Translations under genes and position numbers: made by a program
In this document: positions 15,037 to 27,115 of the stretch, piece by piece
Position numbering within the stretch: position 1 is the stretch's first letter
How the letters are laid out: every line of letters starts with the position of its first letter
The notes under the pieces: generated by a model
Told to the model about the DNA's origin: nothing
The model's input: the letters and a program-made list of their open reading frames with translations, nothing else
Database searches by the model: none
Assembly: GCF_025698545.1 (NCBI RefSeq)
Contig: NC_068576.1
Span: forward strand, 52,238,390-52,302,389
DNA: 64,000 nt
Source: Gossypium raimondii
Taxonomy: Eukaryota > Streptophyta > Magnoliopsida > Malvales > Malvaceae
Reading direction: 5' to 3'

Positions 15037-17392
15037 TGTAATGACCCAAAATTTACAAGCATCGGAAAAGTACATTATCGGGCCTCTGTCTTAGTAAACT
15101 GAGTCATAAAAAAATAAAATTTTACTTGAAATAATTATGAGTTTAGTTGAGTTCTTAATTAGGTATTAATTGGGTGAATTTAATTTAATTAAGAGAAATT
15201 AGGAAAAGGATTAAATTGAATTAGAGGTAAAAGTTGAATTATAGATTAATAGAAAATAAAATGGATTAAAATGGCAATTAAGCCATTAACAAAAAAAATA
15301 GGCGTATAAGTGATAAAAATATGAGAATTTTATGTTATGTATATTATTTTATATTATATTATATTATATTATATAAAGTAAATAGATGACAAATGTATGG
15401 TAAAAATTGAAGACATGTGTAATAGTAATAATTACATAGGTACACTTGTAATAAAAATAAATATGTGCTTAATTAATAAGTAAAATATTTTTTATAATAA
15501 TATATTATTAATGCTATTAGTTAAAATAAAAGAAATATAGAAAGGAAGTAAAACAAAAGAAAAAGATACAAAAGAAGAACAGAATAGAAATAGAAAAGAG
15601 ACAAAAACAGGGGAAGAAAAGGAAAAGAAAAGAAAAGGAGAAAATTGGATTTTAAAGCTTCTTTTTCTCTTAATTTTGATGATTTAGAAGCTTTAAAACA
15701 AAGTTTTGTTGAAATCAAGTGGAGGTTATGGAAGTCCATAGGGTTTTGAACATGATTCATTTTGAACAAGTTGTTAAATTAGGGGTTTAGTTGATAGAAT
15801 TTCTAGTTAGAATAAATAAAAGATTGATTTGTAAACTAAGTTATAAATTTTACATAGTTGGAATTAAGTTATAAAAAGTCTTAAATTAGGGTTTAATTAT
15901 GAATATTGAAAAGTAGAGTTAAATATGATAAGACATTAAGTAGAAAAGAAGTATGAATTAAGTTAGAAAAATAAGTAAGCTTAGTTAGAATTAAATTGGG
16001 AATAAGTAGGAATTGAATAAAATTTAATTATTATTATTATTATTTTAATGTTGTAATTAATAGTGAAAATAATTATTATTTTCGTAGCTAACAAGGAAAA
16101 CGAGGCATCGGCATCCAAAGGAAAAGAAAAGATCGTTGAGGAGTAAACGTGTATTCCGGGTTTGTATTACTATAACTTAAACTATTTACTAAATGCTATA
16201 TTGAAATATATGTGAATTGAAATAATAGATGTTTTGAATTGTTTGAGTATTTGAGATTGTTGTAGAAATGAATTCAAAATTGGAAAAGTAAAATAATACC
16301 CTATTAACTTATCGGACTAGATTGGATACAAATGGCATGCCATTGGATTTGTGATGTGGTGATGAGATTTGTAGTTCGGCCGATAAGATGATTATATTAT
16401 TATATGCTTCGGTTTATCCGAAGAGGCATTTAATGCCTTATTGGTGTGTTCTGGAGGATTTAAATAATTTCGGGTGTGTTTAGGTTGGATATTCTGGCGT
16501 GTTTGGGTGGAATCCTCGTATCTGTCAGAGTCCGAGCCTTGTTAATAGGGTAAATAATTGAAATGAAAATTTGAAAATGAAATTGGTTGATTTGACACTA
16601 TAGAAAAATACGAGAAAGAATGTATGAGTTAAATTATAAATTTAATTAGTATGTAAATACATATATATATATATATATATATATAAATTTAAGATCTATG
16701 GAATGATATATGAATATGTATATTTAATTTAAAGTGATTTATAAGATTATGGTCAATATTTGAAATTTTATTATTAAATAGTTTAATTTATAGTAATACC
16801 ACTGAGTATGAAATACTCAAATGACTGATTGTTTCATCTTGTGAGTTGTAGAAGTCAATCTTGAATCAAGATCCAAACTAGACTCGACTTCAACAAATTT
16901 TGGTGATGTATATTTTCTTTTAGTAATGTGGCATGTACATAGGATGTGTATAAACGTTATTATGTTTTGAATGTAAATAGTTAAAAATGTTAGTATTATA
17001 AATCTAAGAATTTTAATGAAAGAAATTTATCCATTCCAATTTAATTAGTACATTGATAAATTTAAATTGATATTGAATTAATTGAGTTTGATTAGAATGT
17101 ATTTAGAATAGAAAATGTGAATGTGAAATGAATTGGTTGAATTGGTTATGTTTGGAAAAGTTATGGTTTTATTTGCAGGAGGTTTAATGTAAAAATAAGT
17201 AGAAATGTTGCCGAAATTTTTCAAAAAAAAAAACCGAATGAAGTCAATTAGTAATGTTTATATGAATTTATGAATTATATATTTTTGAATATGTTGGTTA
17301 TTTATGATTTGTTTATTTGTAATTTTTTTAATATGCCCGGTAGTGTCTTGTAACCCTGTTCCGGTGACGGTTTGGGGTTAGGGGGTGTTACA
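15037..17392 (+). repeat. Right LTR of element E, complete
   Basis: This 2356-bp LTR runs from TGTAATGACCC to TGTTACA and abuts the polypurine tract. It carries an expanded AT microsatellite at about 16661-16684 that is shorter in the left copy. The enclosing inverted repeat ACCCTATTAAC (16298-16308) and GTTAATAGGGT (16541-16551) matches that in the left LTR. Confidence 0.85.
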
Positions 17393-19163
17393 TGCTGAAT
17401 CGGCGATCACACTTAGTACCTAACCTGCGCTTGGAAAACAAAACCGTACGTTCAAAATAAACTCAGTGGTTATAATCCGAATATTTAAAAGCAAAATTAA
17501 TATAACATGCACATTTAATCATACAATAACAATAGCCATTCAATTAATCAATTCATAACAAATCATTCATGACATATTCAATTCTCATCATTTGCCATCT
17601 CAAATAGCTTTTCACAATATAATACACAATCCATGTGTCTCATTTTGATTTCACATTCAATTCTTTCCAATACCAATCGTAGTATCATTTCATTTAATTA
17701 CCCCTATTAACACGACTTGGACTTGGACGAATACATGGATCTAACAAAAACACGCCAGTTTGGTACCCAGTACCTCATCAGATAATTTGAAGTAATAAGT
17801 TGACACCCAATGTCTCATCGGCTAAACCGAAGTAAATTGGCACCCAATGCCTCATCGAATTAATCGGAAGTAATAGATTGACATGCAGTGTCTCATCGAC
17901 TCGTAGTTGAAGAATCTCTGAACTCTTCCAATCATATGGCATGCCATCTATATTCGACTCAGCCCGATACAGTTAATAGGGTTTCAATTTCACAATTCAA
18001 TAACAATCAATATCAAATATCAATTTTCCATATAATCACATGTACAATGAATTCAATTTAGTTCAATATCAAAATGTCATATACTCACCTCAACTACTTA
18101 CCATAAACATTAAATAAAAATATAACAATTAATAATTAGATTCGGATTATAGAAATACAAACCAGAACTTCCGAGTTCTTCCGAGTCGACTTTATATTTT
18201 CCCTTCTTAGTAGAGGTTTCAGGCACAACGTTAGCTATGGAATTAAAACAATTGAAATTCATCAATACAATACAATTCAATTTCACATTAAATATTTCAA
18301 TTTTTATTCAACATTTGCCTAAATTCCAATTTAGTCCTTAAACCGATGCTAACTTTATTTCTATACAATTAATTCTATATTTTCATTCAATTCTCACTTT
18401 AAACTAGATTTAACTCTCTAATTTCACTTATCCCTAAATTTCAAAATTTTTATAATTTAGCCCTAATACTCAAAATTTATAATTTATTCTACAATTCAAT
18501 CCTTTTCCATTTCTAACTTAAAAATCTATCAATTTAGTTCCTAATACTCTAATTATTCGACATAGGCAACATTTAAAAACTCAATAATTTCTAAATTTTG
18601 ACATAAATTGGGTAGTATTTAATACCGAATTCTAAAAATATAAAAATTACAAGAAAATGAACTAAATTAACTAACCAATTAAGCTTTGAACTTTGAAAAC
18701 CCTAACTTTCTCCTTTTCTTTTCTCTCCTTTTTCCTCTATTTCGTTTCAATTTTTTTGTTTCTTTGTTTCTTTTGTTTCATTTATTTTGTTTATTTTTTA
18801 GTTATTATTATAATAATATAATATAATATATATACTTAAATATTAAGTAATACATATTTTATTAATATATATTATTTTTACACATGTAATTACTATTACC
18901 ATACACTTGTTAAAATAAGGATTAATTGCTTCTCTAATCCTTTTACTTTTCTTTAATTTATAATTCAACTTTCACTTTTTATGCAATTTAGTTCTTATAC
19001 CTAATTACCCTTAATTCATACAAATTCACCTAACCAAAACCTAATTAACCACACAACTAACTTCGCAAATATTTTTAATAAATATTTACGAATTCGTTTT
19101 ACGAAAACGGAGACCCAAAAGTACACTTTCCGATGCCTGTGACTATTGGGTCATTACATTCCT

Positions 19164-19900
19164 TAAACCTAATATCACTTTGGTGTTAAAATGCCAACTT
19201 GAATATAATGTTAAACATATTTAAAATATGTGGATCCAAATTTTAAGTACAAGTACACGACCGCATAAACAATTTGGATATAACGTATTAAAAAAGGCAA
19301 ACTCATTAAAATTTAGGAGGATTATTTTAGTACGTCAAATTTAAGTTGTCCACATAGTAAGTATGAACTTGTTTAAATATGACCTATGTGTTCTAAATAT
19401 GCTCAATGTCAAATCCGATTTAACATTTAACCTTATTGAAATGATGTTGATACTTTAAAGATTCAATTGGGACTTTTTTTAAGTTTGTGATTAATTTAAA
19501 GTTTGAGCCATATTTTAAGGATGTTGAATTGAATTAACCTTGATAATTATTTTTCCCCTTTAATGTACGTAGTCTTTATTTGCCAATGTAAAGTATTTAC
19601 GAATGATGTTTGTTTGACCTGAACTAGACAAGATCTAGAATCGATTGGGGTATCGATTTGAAAAATGATAGTAAATTGGTTTAACCATGAAATATTTAAA
19701 AATAGGTTGGACCATATTTTTATTATTATAAATTTTCAGTGATTTTTTAATTAAACCAGTCAGACCGACATAAAAACTAGTATGCACAAAAATAAAGTAA
19801 TTAGTTAATTTTGGATCGTTAATTACATGCATCATAAAATAACACACAATGAAAAATGAAAGTATATTTTTTCAATAAAAAACAAGTAGAATCTGAAGAA
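19164..19900. other. Intergenic, no feature seen
   Basis: AT-rich flank of solo LTR D. Short open frames have no recognisable similarity. Confidence 0.45.
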
Positions 19901-19906
19901 CATAAT

Positions 19907-20096
19907 GCTAATTGGCAATGGCTTTGGGGCTATTATAGAAGGAATGGATCGTGCTTTGTCCTTGATACTAAATTATGGGCTATCTTCCATGGTTTACGTA
20001 TGCTCTAGTACCTTGGTTTTCGAAAAGTTGTTAATGAAAGCGATAGTGCTATTGCTATTGTGTTAGGTGTATCTACTTTATTTTCTTTCTTGTAAG
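19907..20096 (+). pseudogene. RNase H-like domain remnant (non-LTR retroelement type)
   Basis: One frame reads WQWLWGYYRRNGSC, then LDTKLWAIFHGLRML, an in-frame TAG, then YLGFRKVVNESDSAIAIV. This is the core of the plant RVT_3/RNase H-like domain: aromatic strand, (A)ELWAI-GL helix, then V-x-ESDS with its catalytic Asp. The usual catalytic Glu before LWAI is Lys here. With the stop codon and lack of flanking coding sequence, it is a fragment. Such domains occur at the end of plant LINEs and in small stand-alone RNase H-like genes; I cannot tell which was the source. Confidence 0.6.
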
Positions 20097-23000
20097 TTGT
20101 AATAAAAAAAAGAAAAAGCTAAAACTCGAATTATTGAAACTGTATAAATAAACTGAATGACACTTGCACTTTGTTTTGATCCATTGACCCGCATTTTTAA
20201 ATGGTGAGGGGAAATTGATTCTCTTTTAAGATGTCATTTTTTGAGTAGTGAATTTGGCATTTTAATTGTCTGAGTATTGTTTTTAGGATGTTTATGCTTA
20301 ATTTTAAGCTTGGGATTTTGTCCACTCAAGGTCATGGAAATATTTTTATCATTTGTTATTCTCTTTTACTGCCCTTTAAAGACTTGAGTTCAAATCCCAC
20401 TAAGATCAAATGATAATAACATTGTATTAGTGGACATTAACCGCTCCTCGAAATTAAGAAACACCTTAAAAACAATACTTCGAGATCTAGATCTATTGCT
20501 AGAGGATAACACTTAAAAAACTTTTTCAATAAGAAAGTTGAATCCCCTCACATTATATAATATGTTTTACTAGTAAAAATCACTTTAGTTCAAATAATTA
20601 TTTGCAATGGATTCAACTTCAACTTAAACCCATAAAAGTTTGGTTCATTATAATGTTGCGACATTATAAATTTTTATTATTTGGATTTTGACGTAAGTAT
20701 AGGATATAAATAATTTTAATTTTTTTTGTAGGTTTTTGAAAATTTATATTTACTAAGGTCGGAACTTAGATATTTGAAGAAGACGATAGAGGAACAACAT
20801 AAATCGAATCTCTTTTCTAAACCCGAGATGATCAATGGCAAGTCTGTTTCGAGATTGGTGAAGCCACAATAACAAGCTGCTGACTATGCTTATTTACTCA
20901 ATACAGAAAGTTAGGCATAGCAGTGATGCATTGTCATGAAAAGTTTGATTTCAATACAGAAAGTGTTGGGCAATGGTTAAAGATTTTGTTAGGTAATTAG
21001 ATAATGTACAAGTTTAAATTTTATCATCTTATTTAGTATTATTTTTCAAGTCATAAATAATACTAAATAAATTAGTTTTGAAGTCCAAAAATTCTTCTAA
21101 CACTGTCAGTGTGAGTATTTGAACAAACAAGTTCGTTAGGCCAAGAAATGATCAGTGACCGATTGGGCATACCAATGAAATTTATATCATTTGCCCAATT
21201 GATTAGGTTACAACTTACAACTATCTAATTTAATTATCTTTTCAATAGGACTACAAATGACCATCAACAAATTTTGCTTGTACTATGCCTCAAAAGACTT
21301 GATAAGCAAATCCACATAATTAAATTCAAAGAATATGGTTGGGTAGTATTAAACATGGACAGCCATGGTTAAACAATTAGATATTGTCCAACCATCTTCC
21401 AACAAAATTTTTGTGTAGTCTTCCATCAAACATAACTTAATCATATAATAATCGTTATCAACATCCATCAATCGTATACTCTACTCTAATTTCTATAAAA
21501 CGTGAATTTTCTTCAAGAGTTATGTTAAATTCAATTTTCCTCATACTCCACTCCTTTAGAAAAGAAAATCTAATTGAAAAATTACAAGTAGATGTAATAA
21601 CATCCCATTTTAACCACTTAAAATCATCATCCTTCATGTTCCCTTCAGTAGGAGTATTTCCTTTCAAATTAATGAGAAAAATGTCCTTAAGCAAAGCCCT
21701 ATCTTCTTGTAGTGAATCAAGAGCCATTCCCCTTTCATTGGGAGGATTATCTTCACATAATTAGTTTTTTATTTTATGTCATTATGTATCTCAATTTATA
21801 TTATATTATACTAATTTTTATCATTAAATTACAAAAATATATCTAAAGAAAATTTATTTTATCATTTTATTTTTAATGATATATTTAAATTGTTGTTCCA
21901 CGTATCTAACTGGCAAATTAATTTAGAATTAACAAAAGATCAATTAAAAAATGTTCAAAAAAGAAAATTGTAAGAACCTCATGTGATGAACTAATGGTCA
22001 AGGGTGTTCATTGTGTGGCCTGGATTCCAACCACATTAGTCATATTTATTGCTCGAGTTTTTACCTTGTTATTATAATTCACCAAAAAAAAAGTTGTAAA
22101 CAATTTATTTTATGTTAAAATTATATATTTAAAAGGTGAAATTTGTAAACTTATTAATATAGGGTTTATACTTTCTACGTGATTTACTTAAAAGTGTTAA
22201 GTATTTACCTCCAACAAAAGAAAAGTAATTTTTTATAATATATTTATAATGATTGATTTAGGTGTTAATACCTAAATTAATTTAAAATCTTTATCTAGCC
22301 GTAAATAAATAATAAATTTATTTTCATAATTCACAAAATTTTAAGTAAATGTAATTTATTTTAATTATTAATTAAATGAATTTGTTAAAGAATGGGAAAA
22401 TCTCCGGCGTAGTGAGGAGATGATGCTGGTTATATTTAAAAATATATGAACAGAAGTAAAATGATTAAAAAGTGAGACAAACAAACTAACGAAAACAAAA
22501 GTTAATAGAAGAAATTCAAGCCTCACTCCTTAGGCGAAAATCAAGGGATGAATGGGGTGTGAATCCAAAGGGAAATTTTAATGCTTTTGAAATCAAATAA
22601 AATTTATTTGTTCTAGCGCACCGATGGTGCAGCAAAATCCGCAGACACTAGCCAAACCAACCAGCCGACATGTGATTTGCAATTCCATAAAAAAGAAGAA
22701 ACAATGAAAAAAGACCCCCTACACACACCTAACCCAACCTGCAAAAATGTGAAGAATCGGAAGTCAATATAACGTAATCATCATATGTTTGAACGTGTTA
22801 CCATAGACTTCCACGAAGCATCCTACCTTATTCCACACCTTCAATTCTTGGCAAATTTAAGTCTCAATCAAATTTGACACAAGTTGGATAAAATCATCCG
22901 CTCGGCTGAGGTTTTTGCCCAGAGTGACGCTGATTTCTATTTAATAATTACAGTGAAAGCTAATTAAAATTGTGGTTATGATAAATTAGTATTATAACAC

Positions 23001-24360
23001 TGGGATTGGGAATTACAAATTGTATCTCAATAAAAACTATTTTTTTAAATAATCATATTATGGAAATTCTAAAATAAGTATTTATTAGTTGGAAAATTAT
23101 TTAGTACACTTTACAGAGTTGATTACATTCTACAAGTGAATTGAGGATTTGACATTTATATTATAAACTCTAAAATAAAATTTTAAAAATTAAACATATA
23201 AATAATTGTGACATTTATTATTATATTAAATAATTACTCTTATTAATAGAATAGTTTAGTGGATAGTTTTTTCTTAAAGCTAATAACATACTTATCTTAC
23301 ATTGCATTTATTTATTTATTTTATGTATATTTTTAAGTTGGTGCCACGTCAATTTAGTTAATAAATTAAGTGTAAGATATAATTTTTATTAACAATTGTT
23401 TGGCTTTATACATGTGTAAGTGGGTTAGGTGATAACGGCTAATCATTAATCAACATCGAGATGAGAATGAGATGGGAGTACAAATACAAGAGCAATGGGT
23501 GGTTTTGATTCACAGAGTGCGGTGTACCAAGCAATGTGGTTGCAGATGTTGAAACATAACGCTGTACACCTATAAGACATAGTTGATCTGTTTTAACAGC
23601 AAAACAACATTAAATTGAGTTATAGAAGAGAACTCCAACAAAGTTTGTCAAATCCCCTTTGATGGATTATGATCAGCATAAAAAAATCATCACCAATATT
23701 AGTTGAGGTCGCTTTGTTGATAATTGAAGATGATCGAAAGAGTTAAAATCAACAAGAAAACATGATAATTATCTCTTGCTTATTATCAAAATTATGAGGC
23801 CTATAAATGATCAATACGCTCATAGGACACAGAAAAAAAAAGTGCACAATTCAATTCGTAATTAAAGGAACTTGTTGAATGATTTGTTTATTCCACCTTT
23901 GAGTGGCTATAGTAAACATAAAAGGGTTAGAGTTTAGATGTTTTAATTGAAGAGTATAATAAGCTTATTTTTGAGCAAATTTTGCTGTTGTAAATATAAG
24001 TTAAATCCGAATTATATTAACAACTTCTAATAATTTATGTTTATTAGGTGATGTTCCAATAAATCTGCCCACATCACTATACCATAACTCACTACTATCA
24101 TTGTTGAACTTTCAAGTAATCTTATTTTCAAATTGAAACACTCATGAAAATTTGAAAATAAAAAGAAAATTCCTCAATTTGCAATGTGAATTTGCCGAAG
24201 AAGTCAGAAGAACAGCCAAAAAGCATTAGACATAAGAGGAAAAAATCCAAAATTATTGTCCGAGCCTAGCAGGCTAGCTACCACTGATATAGGGAATGGC
24301 TGGGTTGGTGGATGGGCTGGGGCTCGGGTTTCACAGACGTACTGTCCTACCCCATCCCCC
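20097..24360. other. Long AT-rich intergenic stretch
   Basis: No gene is supported. A frame at 21458-21727 (minus) is open for 89 codons but resembles nothing I know. Near 20.39 kb and 22.01 kb there are phrases resembling RNA polymerase III B boxes (for example GTTCAAATCCC), possibly old SINE fragments, but without clear ends. A 16-base phrase, TGGGTTAGGTGATAAC, at 23421-23436 recurs near the start of the next gene at 24384-24399. Confidence 0.4.
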
Positions 24361-24364
24361 GTCG

Positions 24365-24372
24365 GCTATAAA
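24365..24372 (+). promoter_or_regulatory. TATA box of the LTP-like gene
   Basis: CTATAAAT at 24365-24372 lies about 85 bases before the ATG at 24455, a normal distance for a plant TATA box with a short leader. It sits between a GC-richer block (24.29-24.36 kb) and an A-rich leader. Confidence 0.6.
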
Positions 24373-24454
24373 TATGTCAAAATTGGGTTAGGTGATAACC
24401 ATAAGTAAGATACATTTTCTTTTGTAGTGGAAGAAAAAAAAGAGAAAAAAAATT

Positions 24455-24879
24455 ATGGAGACAAAGTCATTGGCAATGGTGGTGGTGATAACTGTTTCAG
24501 TCATGTGGGGCGTTGAAATGGCCACTGCAGAACTCAGTGCGGCTCAGTGCAAGCAAGAAAGGAACCTCGCCATTACCGCTTGCAAGCCGGTGGTTTACGG
24601 TAAGCTTCCGTCCCCGGAATGCTGCCAGCGAGTAAGGGTTACCCATCTGGAATGCGTTTGCCCCGTCATCACGCCCAAGATCGCCGCCCTTATTGACGTC
24701 AACCGTGCCATCCGCCTCATTCAAGGCTGCGGTCGAAGTGTTCCTCGCCACTACAAATGTGGAAGTAAGCTACCTCTTTCAATATATCAAATTTAATTAC
24801 ATAAAATCCTTTTTTTTTAATGCTTCGTCGACTAAATTTATTGTTTTATTTTTGTTTGGCAGGTATCACAACTCCATGA
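24455..24879 (+). CDS. Secreted eight-cysteine protein, lipid-transfer-protein-like
   Basis: Member of the bifunctional inhibitor/lipid-transfer/seed-storage fold. Exon 1 is 24455-24764 and exon 2 is 24863-24879; splicing at GGAA/GTAAGC yields 108 residues ending CGSITTP, whereas the unspliced frame would run a few codons into the intron. Residues 1-25 form a signal peptide (hydrophobic core VVVITVSVMWGV, cleavage likely after ATA). Cysteines at 32, 43, 56, 57, 67, 69, 92 and 102 give C-x10-C-x12-CC-x9-CxC-x22-C-x9-C, the eight-cysteine motif. The CVC centre has a hydrophobic middle residue. The product should be secreted and may bind lipid, but the lipid and physiological role cannot be read from sequence. 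A TATA box and short leader precede it. Confidence 0.85.
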
Positions 24880-26003
24880 AATTGGCGTACCTTCTGCTAT
24901 ACTACTGTTTACTTATGCTTGGAGGTGGAATCAGCTTCTGAAATTAAAATAATTAAACAAATAATATTGTGTTTTGAGCTATGTATAATCACTTGCTTGC
25001 ATATTGGAGAGAAATATGTAAGCTATATGATATAGTATGCATTACTGTGAATGTTATATATATATATAATTTCTGTTTCCGCCATCACATAAATCACATT
25101 TAGATATTGAACAACCCCCTCCCCTACAAAGCGTAGATGTGATTGATTTTCTTGCACTAAAACAATGGAAAATAATTAATATAATGTGATTATTATAATT
25201 TTTGACAGAAATGAGGGAAACGATCTGTATTTTGACGTAATTTTAAGTTAGCTCATTGAACCAAGTCGAAAGGAATTTAAGATTATTGCTTATAAAAAAT
25301 GATAAATTAATTATAAATCTTAACGATTAAATTAATACTTTTTATTAATAATTTTTTATCATTCCTTCCAAAATTGTCTTGGGACGTGTTCGTTACTTTT
25401 TAAAATGAACTCCTTTCCAAAGGGAACATATGAAAACCCAAGTCAAAAGAAAATGCTGTTTCTTCTTCTGGTTCACTAATTAAAGCCACTTCAATTGGAA
25501 ATCGACTTGCATTTGTCCCAAACTGGGAAACTCATTCACCAACAAGTTTAAAGTGGTAAACCTTTGATTTAAAATTAATTTAGTACTATAGTTGAAAAAG
25601 TCTTTTAACATTAAAAAAAGAGAGAAGCAAATAGAAGCATAAACTGCGGGACCCAATCCCTCAAAGGTGACATAGCGAAGACCCAAGTCAAGGCCAAGAA
25701 AGAAACAAGTTTTCGTTAGTGGTTTAATAAAGCCACTTTAATTGGAAGTCGACTTGATTTTGATTCATTGGTGATTGGTTATCTTTCCACTGTTTTATGT
25801 CAGGTCAGCTACTTCTATAAAGTAAAAAATAATTTGAGCAATTAATGTATGAACGGCTAAATGCAAATTGAACCAACAAATCCATGATATGAATAACAGG
25901 ATATGGTCTTGTGGTTTGAACAACAGATTTCTTGAAACAGAAAATTCCCGCTGTGTTCAGTGTTCATACAATTCACCTACAATTTTAGAGAATGCGACCA
26001 ATT
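24880..26003. other. 3' flank and intergenic sequence with a local duplication
   Basis: Holds the 3' region of the LTP-like gene and then AT-rich sequence. The only structure seen is a pair of related blocks of about 78 bp, listed separately. No gene is supported. Confidence 0.45.
25436..25759 (+). repeat. Diverged direct duplication
   Basis: The block beginning ACCCAAGTCA at 25436 is repeated with divergence from 25681. Both copies go on through a GTTTC-rich part, a TAAAGCCACTT block, and AATTGGAA followed by TCGACTTG. The two copies are about 245 bp apart and in the same orientation, suggesting an old tandem duplication or repeat family ends. Confidence 0.5.
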
Positions 26004-26552
26004 TAGAGTTGTGTATGGGTTGTGTCGGGTCTTAACAAAATTTTTAGGTTCAATTGTTAGGTCTGATTTGAAAAATGGACTTAAATTTTTGTTTAAATTC
26101 GTATTAATTTTTTTAATTTTATTTTTTATATAAAAAATTTAAAATATATAATAAACCAAATACACTAAAAATATTAAAATAAATGTTTCTCGATAAATTG
26201 AAAATAAATTAAAAAAATATTTATATTTAAATAACACTAAAATAGTGATCTCAAAAATATAACACTAAAATAATAAGTGAAACTTAACAAACAAATGTCT
26301 CTAAAATAGTAGCAAAATTAACAGTAAAACAAGTGTTATATAATATTCAAACATTAACAGCAAAATAGTTGCAACATAATAGTGAAATTCGAGCCAAGTT
26401 GAGCCCGGGACAAAAAAAACCTTATTCGAGGGTAAACTTGTTTTCTGAACAGGCCTTGTTTTTTGCCAAAATTCATTTTTTAATTTAAACCCTCACATTT
26501 TTTGAGCGAGCTTTTGGACCGAGCCGAATGGCACAACCCATGGACAACTCTA
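26004..26552. mobile_element. hAT-like MITE with terminal inverted repeats
   Basis: The left end begins TAGAGTTGTG then ATGGGTTGTG, and the right end, read on the other strand, begins TAGAGTTGTC then ATGGGTTGTG. The roughly 25-base ends match at most positions. The interior is about 500 bp of AT-rich non-coding sequence with GAGCC-rich subterminal parts. TAGAG-type ends are typical of plant hAT-derived miniature elements. I could not find an 8-bp target duplication, so the precise ends are provisional. Confidence 0.55.
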
Positions 26553-27110
26553 TCCTAAACCCACTTAATTTGTTGTGGCACAACAACGCTTGTCTTAGTA
26601 TATCTCCTTCATTAATTTTTCAGTAGCTAAAATGACATTTTCCAATCCTACCTGCACTAATCAAACACAACAACAGAGAACAAGATGAGTAAATATGTAA
26701 AGACATTGAATAAATTTTGCTCTATATTCGTTTATACCTCAAATGAAGTGTCTGCATAGGAACCAAGTTGGTTTTAGCTTTTTCTATTTGGCCCCCTTTT
26801 TCCCATTCTCCGGATATCCCCCTTGGAGCAGGAGAAGAATTTCATTAAATATTATTGCAAGTATCCCACGCCATATAATGATCATGACTTCAATGTCTGC
26901 CCCTCAAATTACTGATTTCATAGATTTTTGAAGTTTACTGTAGAATTAACATGCAGTTGGCTAAATAATTTCACACCAAAGCTATTTTCATAATTATTTT
27001 TTATTTGATATAGACGAAAAAAAAAACCTTCAGAAAAGGTGGACATAGATCAAAAGATGTACATAAAGCAAACTGAAATTAATAAAATATACTACAAGTG
27101 ACAATAGTTG
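26553..27110. other. Intergenic, no gene supported
   Basis: A 62-codon open frame at 26743-26931 (+) has no recognisable similarity. A 27-base phrase at 26651-26677 recurs with one difference at 50685-50711. Confidence 0.4.
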
Positions 27111-27115
27111 AGGTT

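Larger units (their letters stand above)
10428..17392 (+). mobile_element. Rearranged non-autonomous gypsy-type LTR element (E)
   Basis: The ends are TGTAATGACCC (10428) and GGGTGTTACA (17392), with target duplication TGCTG (10423-10427 and 17393-17397). The right LTR, 15037-17392 (2356 bp), is complete. The left LTR matches its first 1.9 kb almost perfectly but stops at about 12348. Between them lie a truncated LTR of the D family in + orientation (about 12349-14915) and about 100 bases of pol C-terminus plus a polypurine tract. Gag, protease, RT and most of integrase are missing, so it can only have moved in trans. It sits inside solo LTR D and is therefore younger than it. Confidence 0.85.
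9774..19158 (-). mobile_element. Solo LTR of a gypsy-type retrotransposon (D), split by a later insertion
   Basis: Read on the minus strand, the LTR begins TGTAATGACCC at 19158 and ends with TGTTACA at 9774. It is flanked by a perfect 5-bp target duplication, TTCCT (9769-9773 and 19159-19163). A younger element interrupts it at 10428-17392. Removing that element and one copy of its TGCTG duplication leaves about 2.4 kb with no internal coding region, so this is a solo LTR left by LTR-LTR recombination. It contains a hairpin array at 17762-17892 enclosed by CCCTATTAAC (17702-17711) and GTTAATAGGG (17972-17981). The gypsy assignment rests on similarity to the inserted element, which retains a pol tail. 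Confidence 0.85.

Noticed and set aside
20380..20400. Pol III B-box-like phrase (possible SINE), with another near 22010
   Set aside because: No A box at proper spacing, no clear tail and no target duplication, so a SINE cannot be supported.
21458..21727. 89-codon open frame on the minus strand
   Set aside because: Composition looks protein-like, but there are no recognisable motifs, the frame is broken upstream, and it lies in AT-rich repeat-poor sequence.
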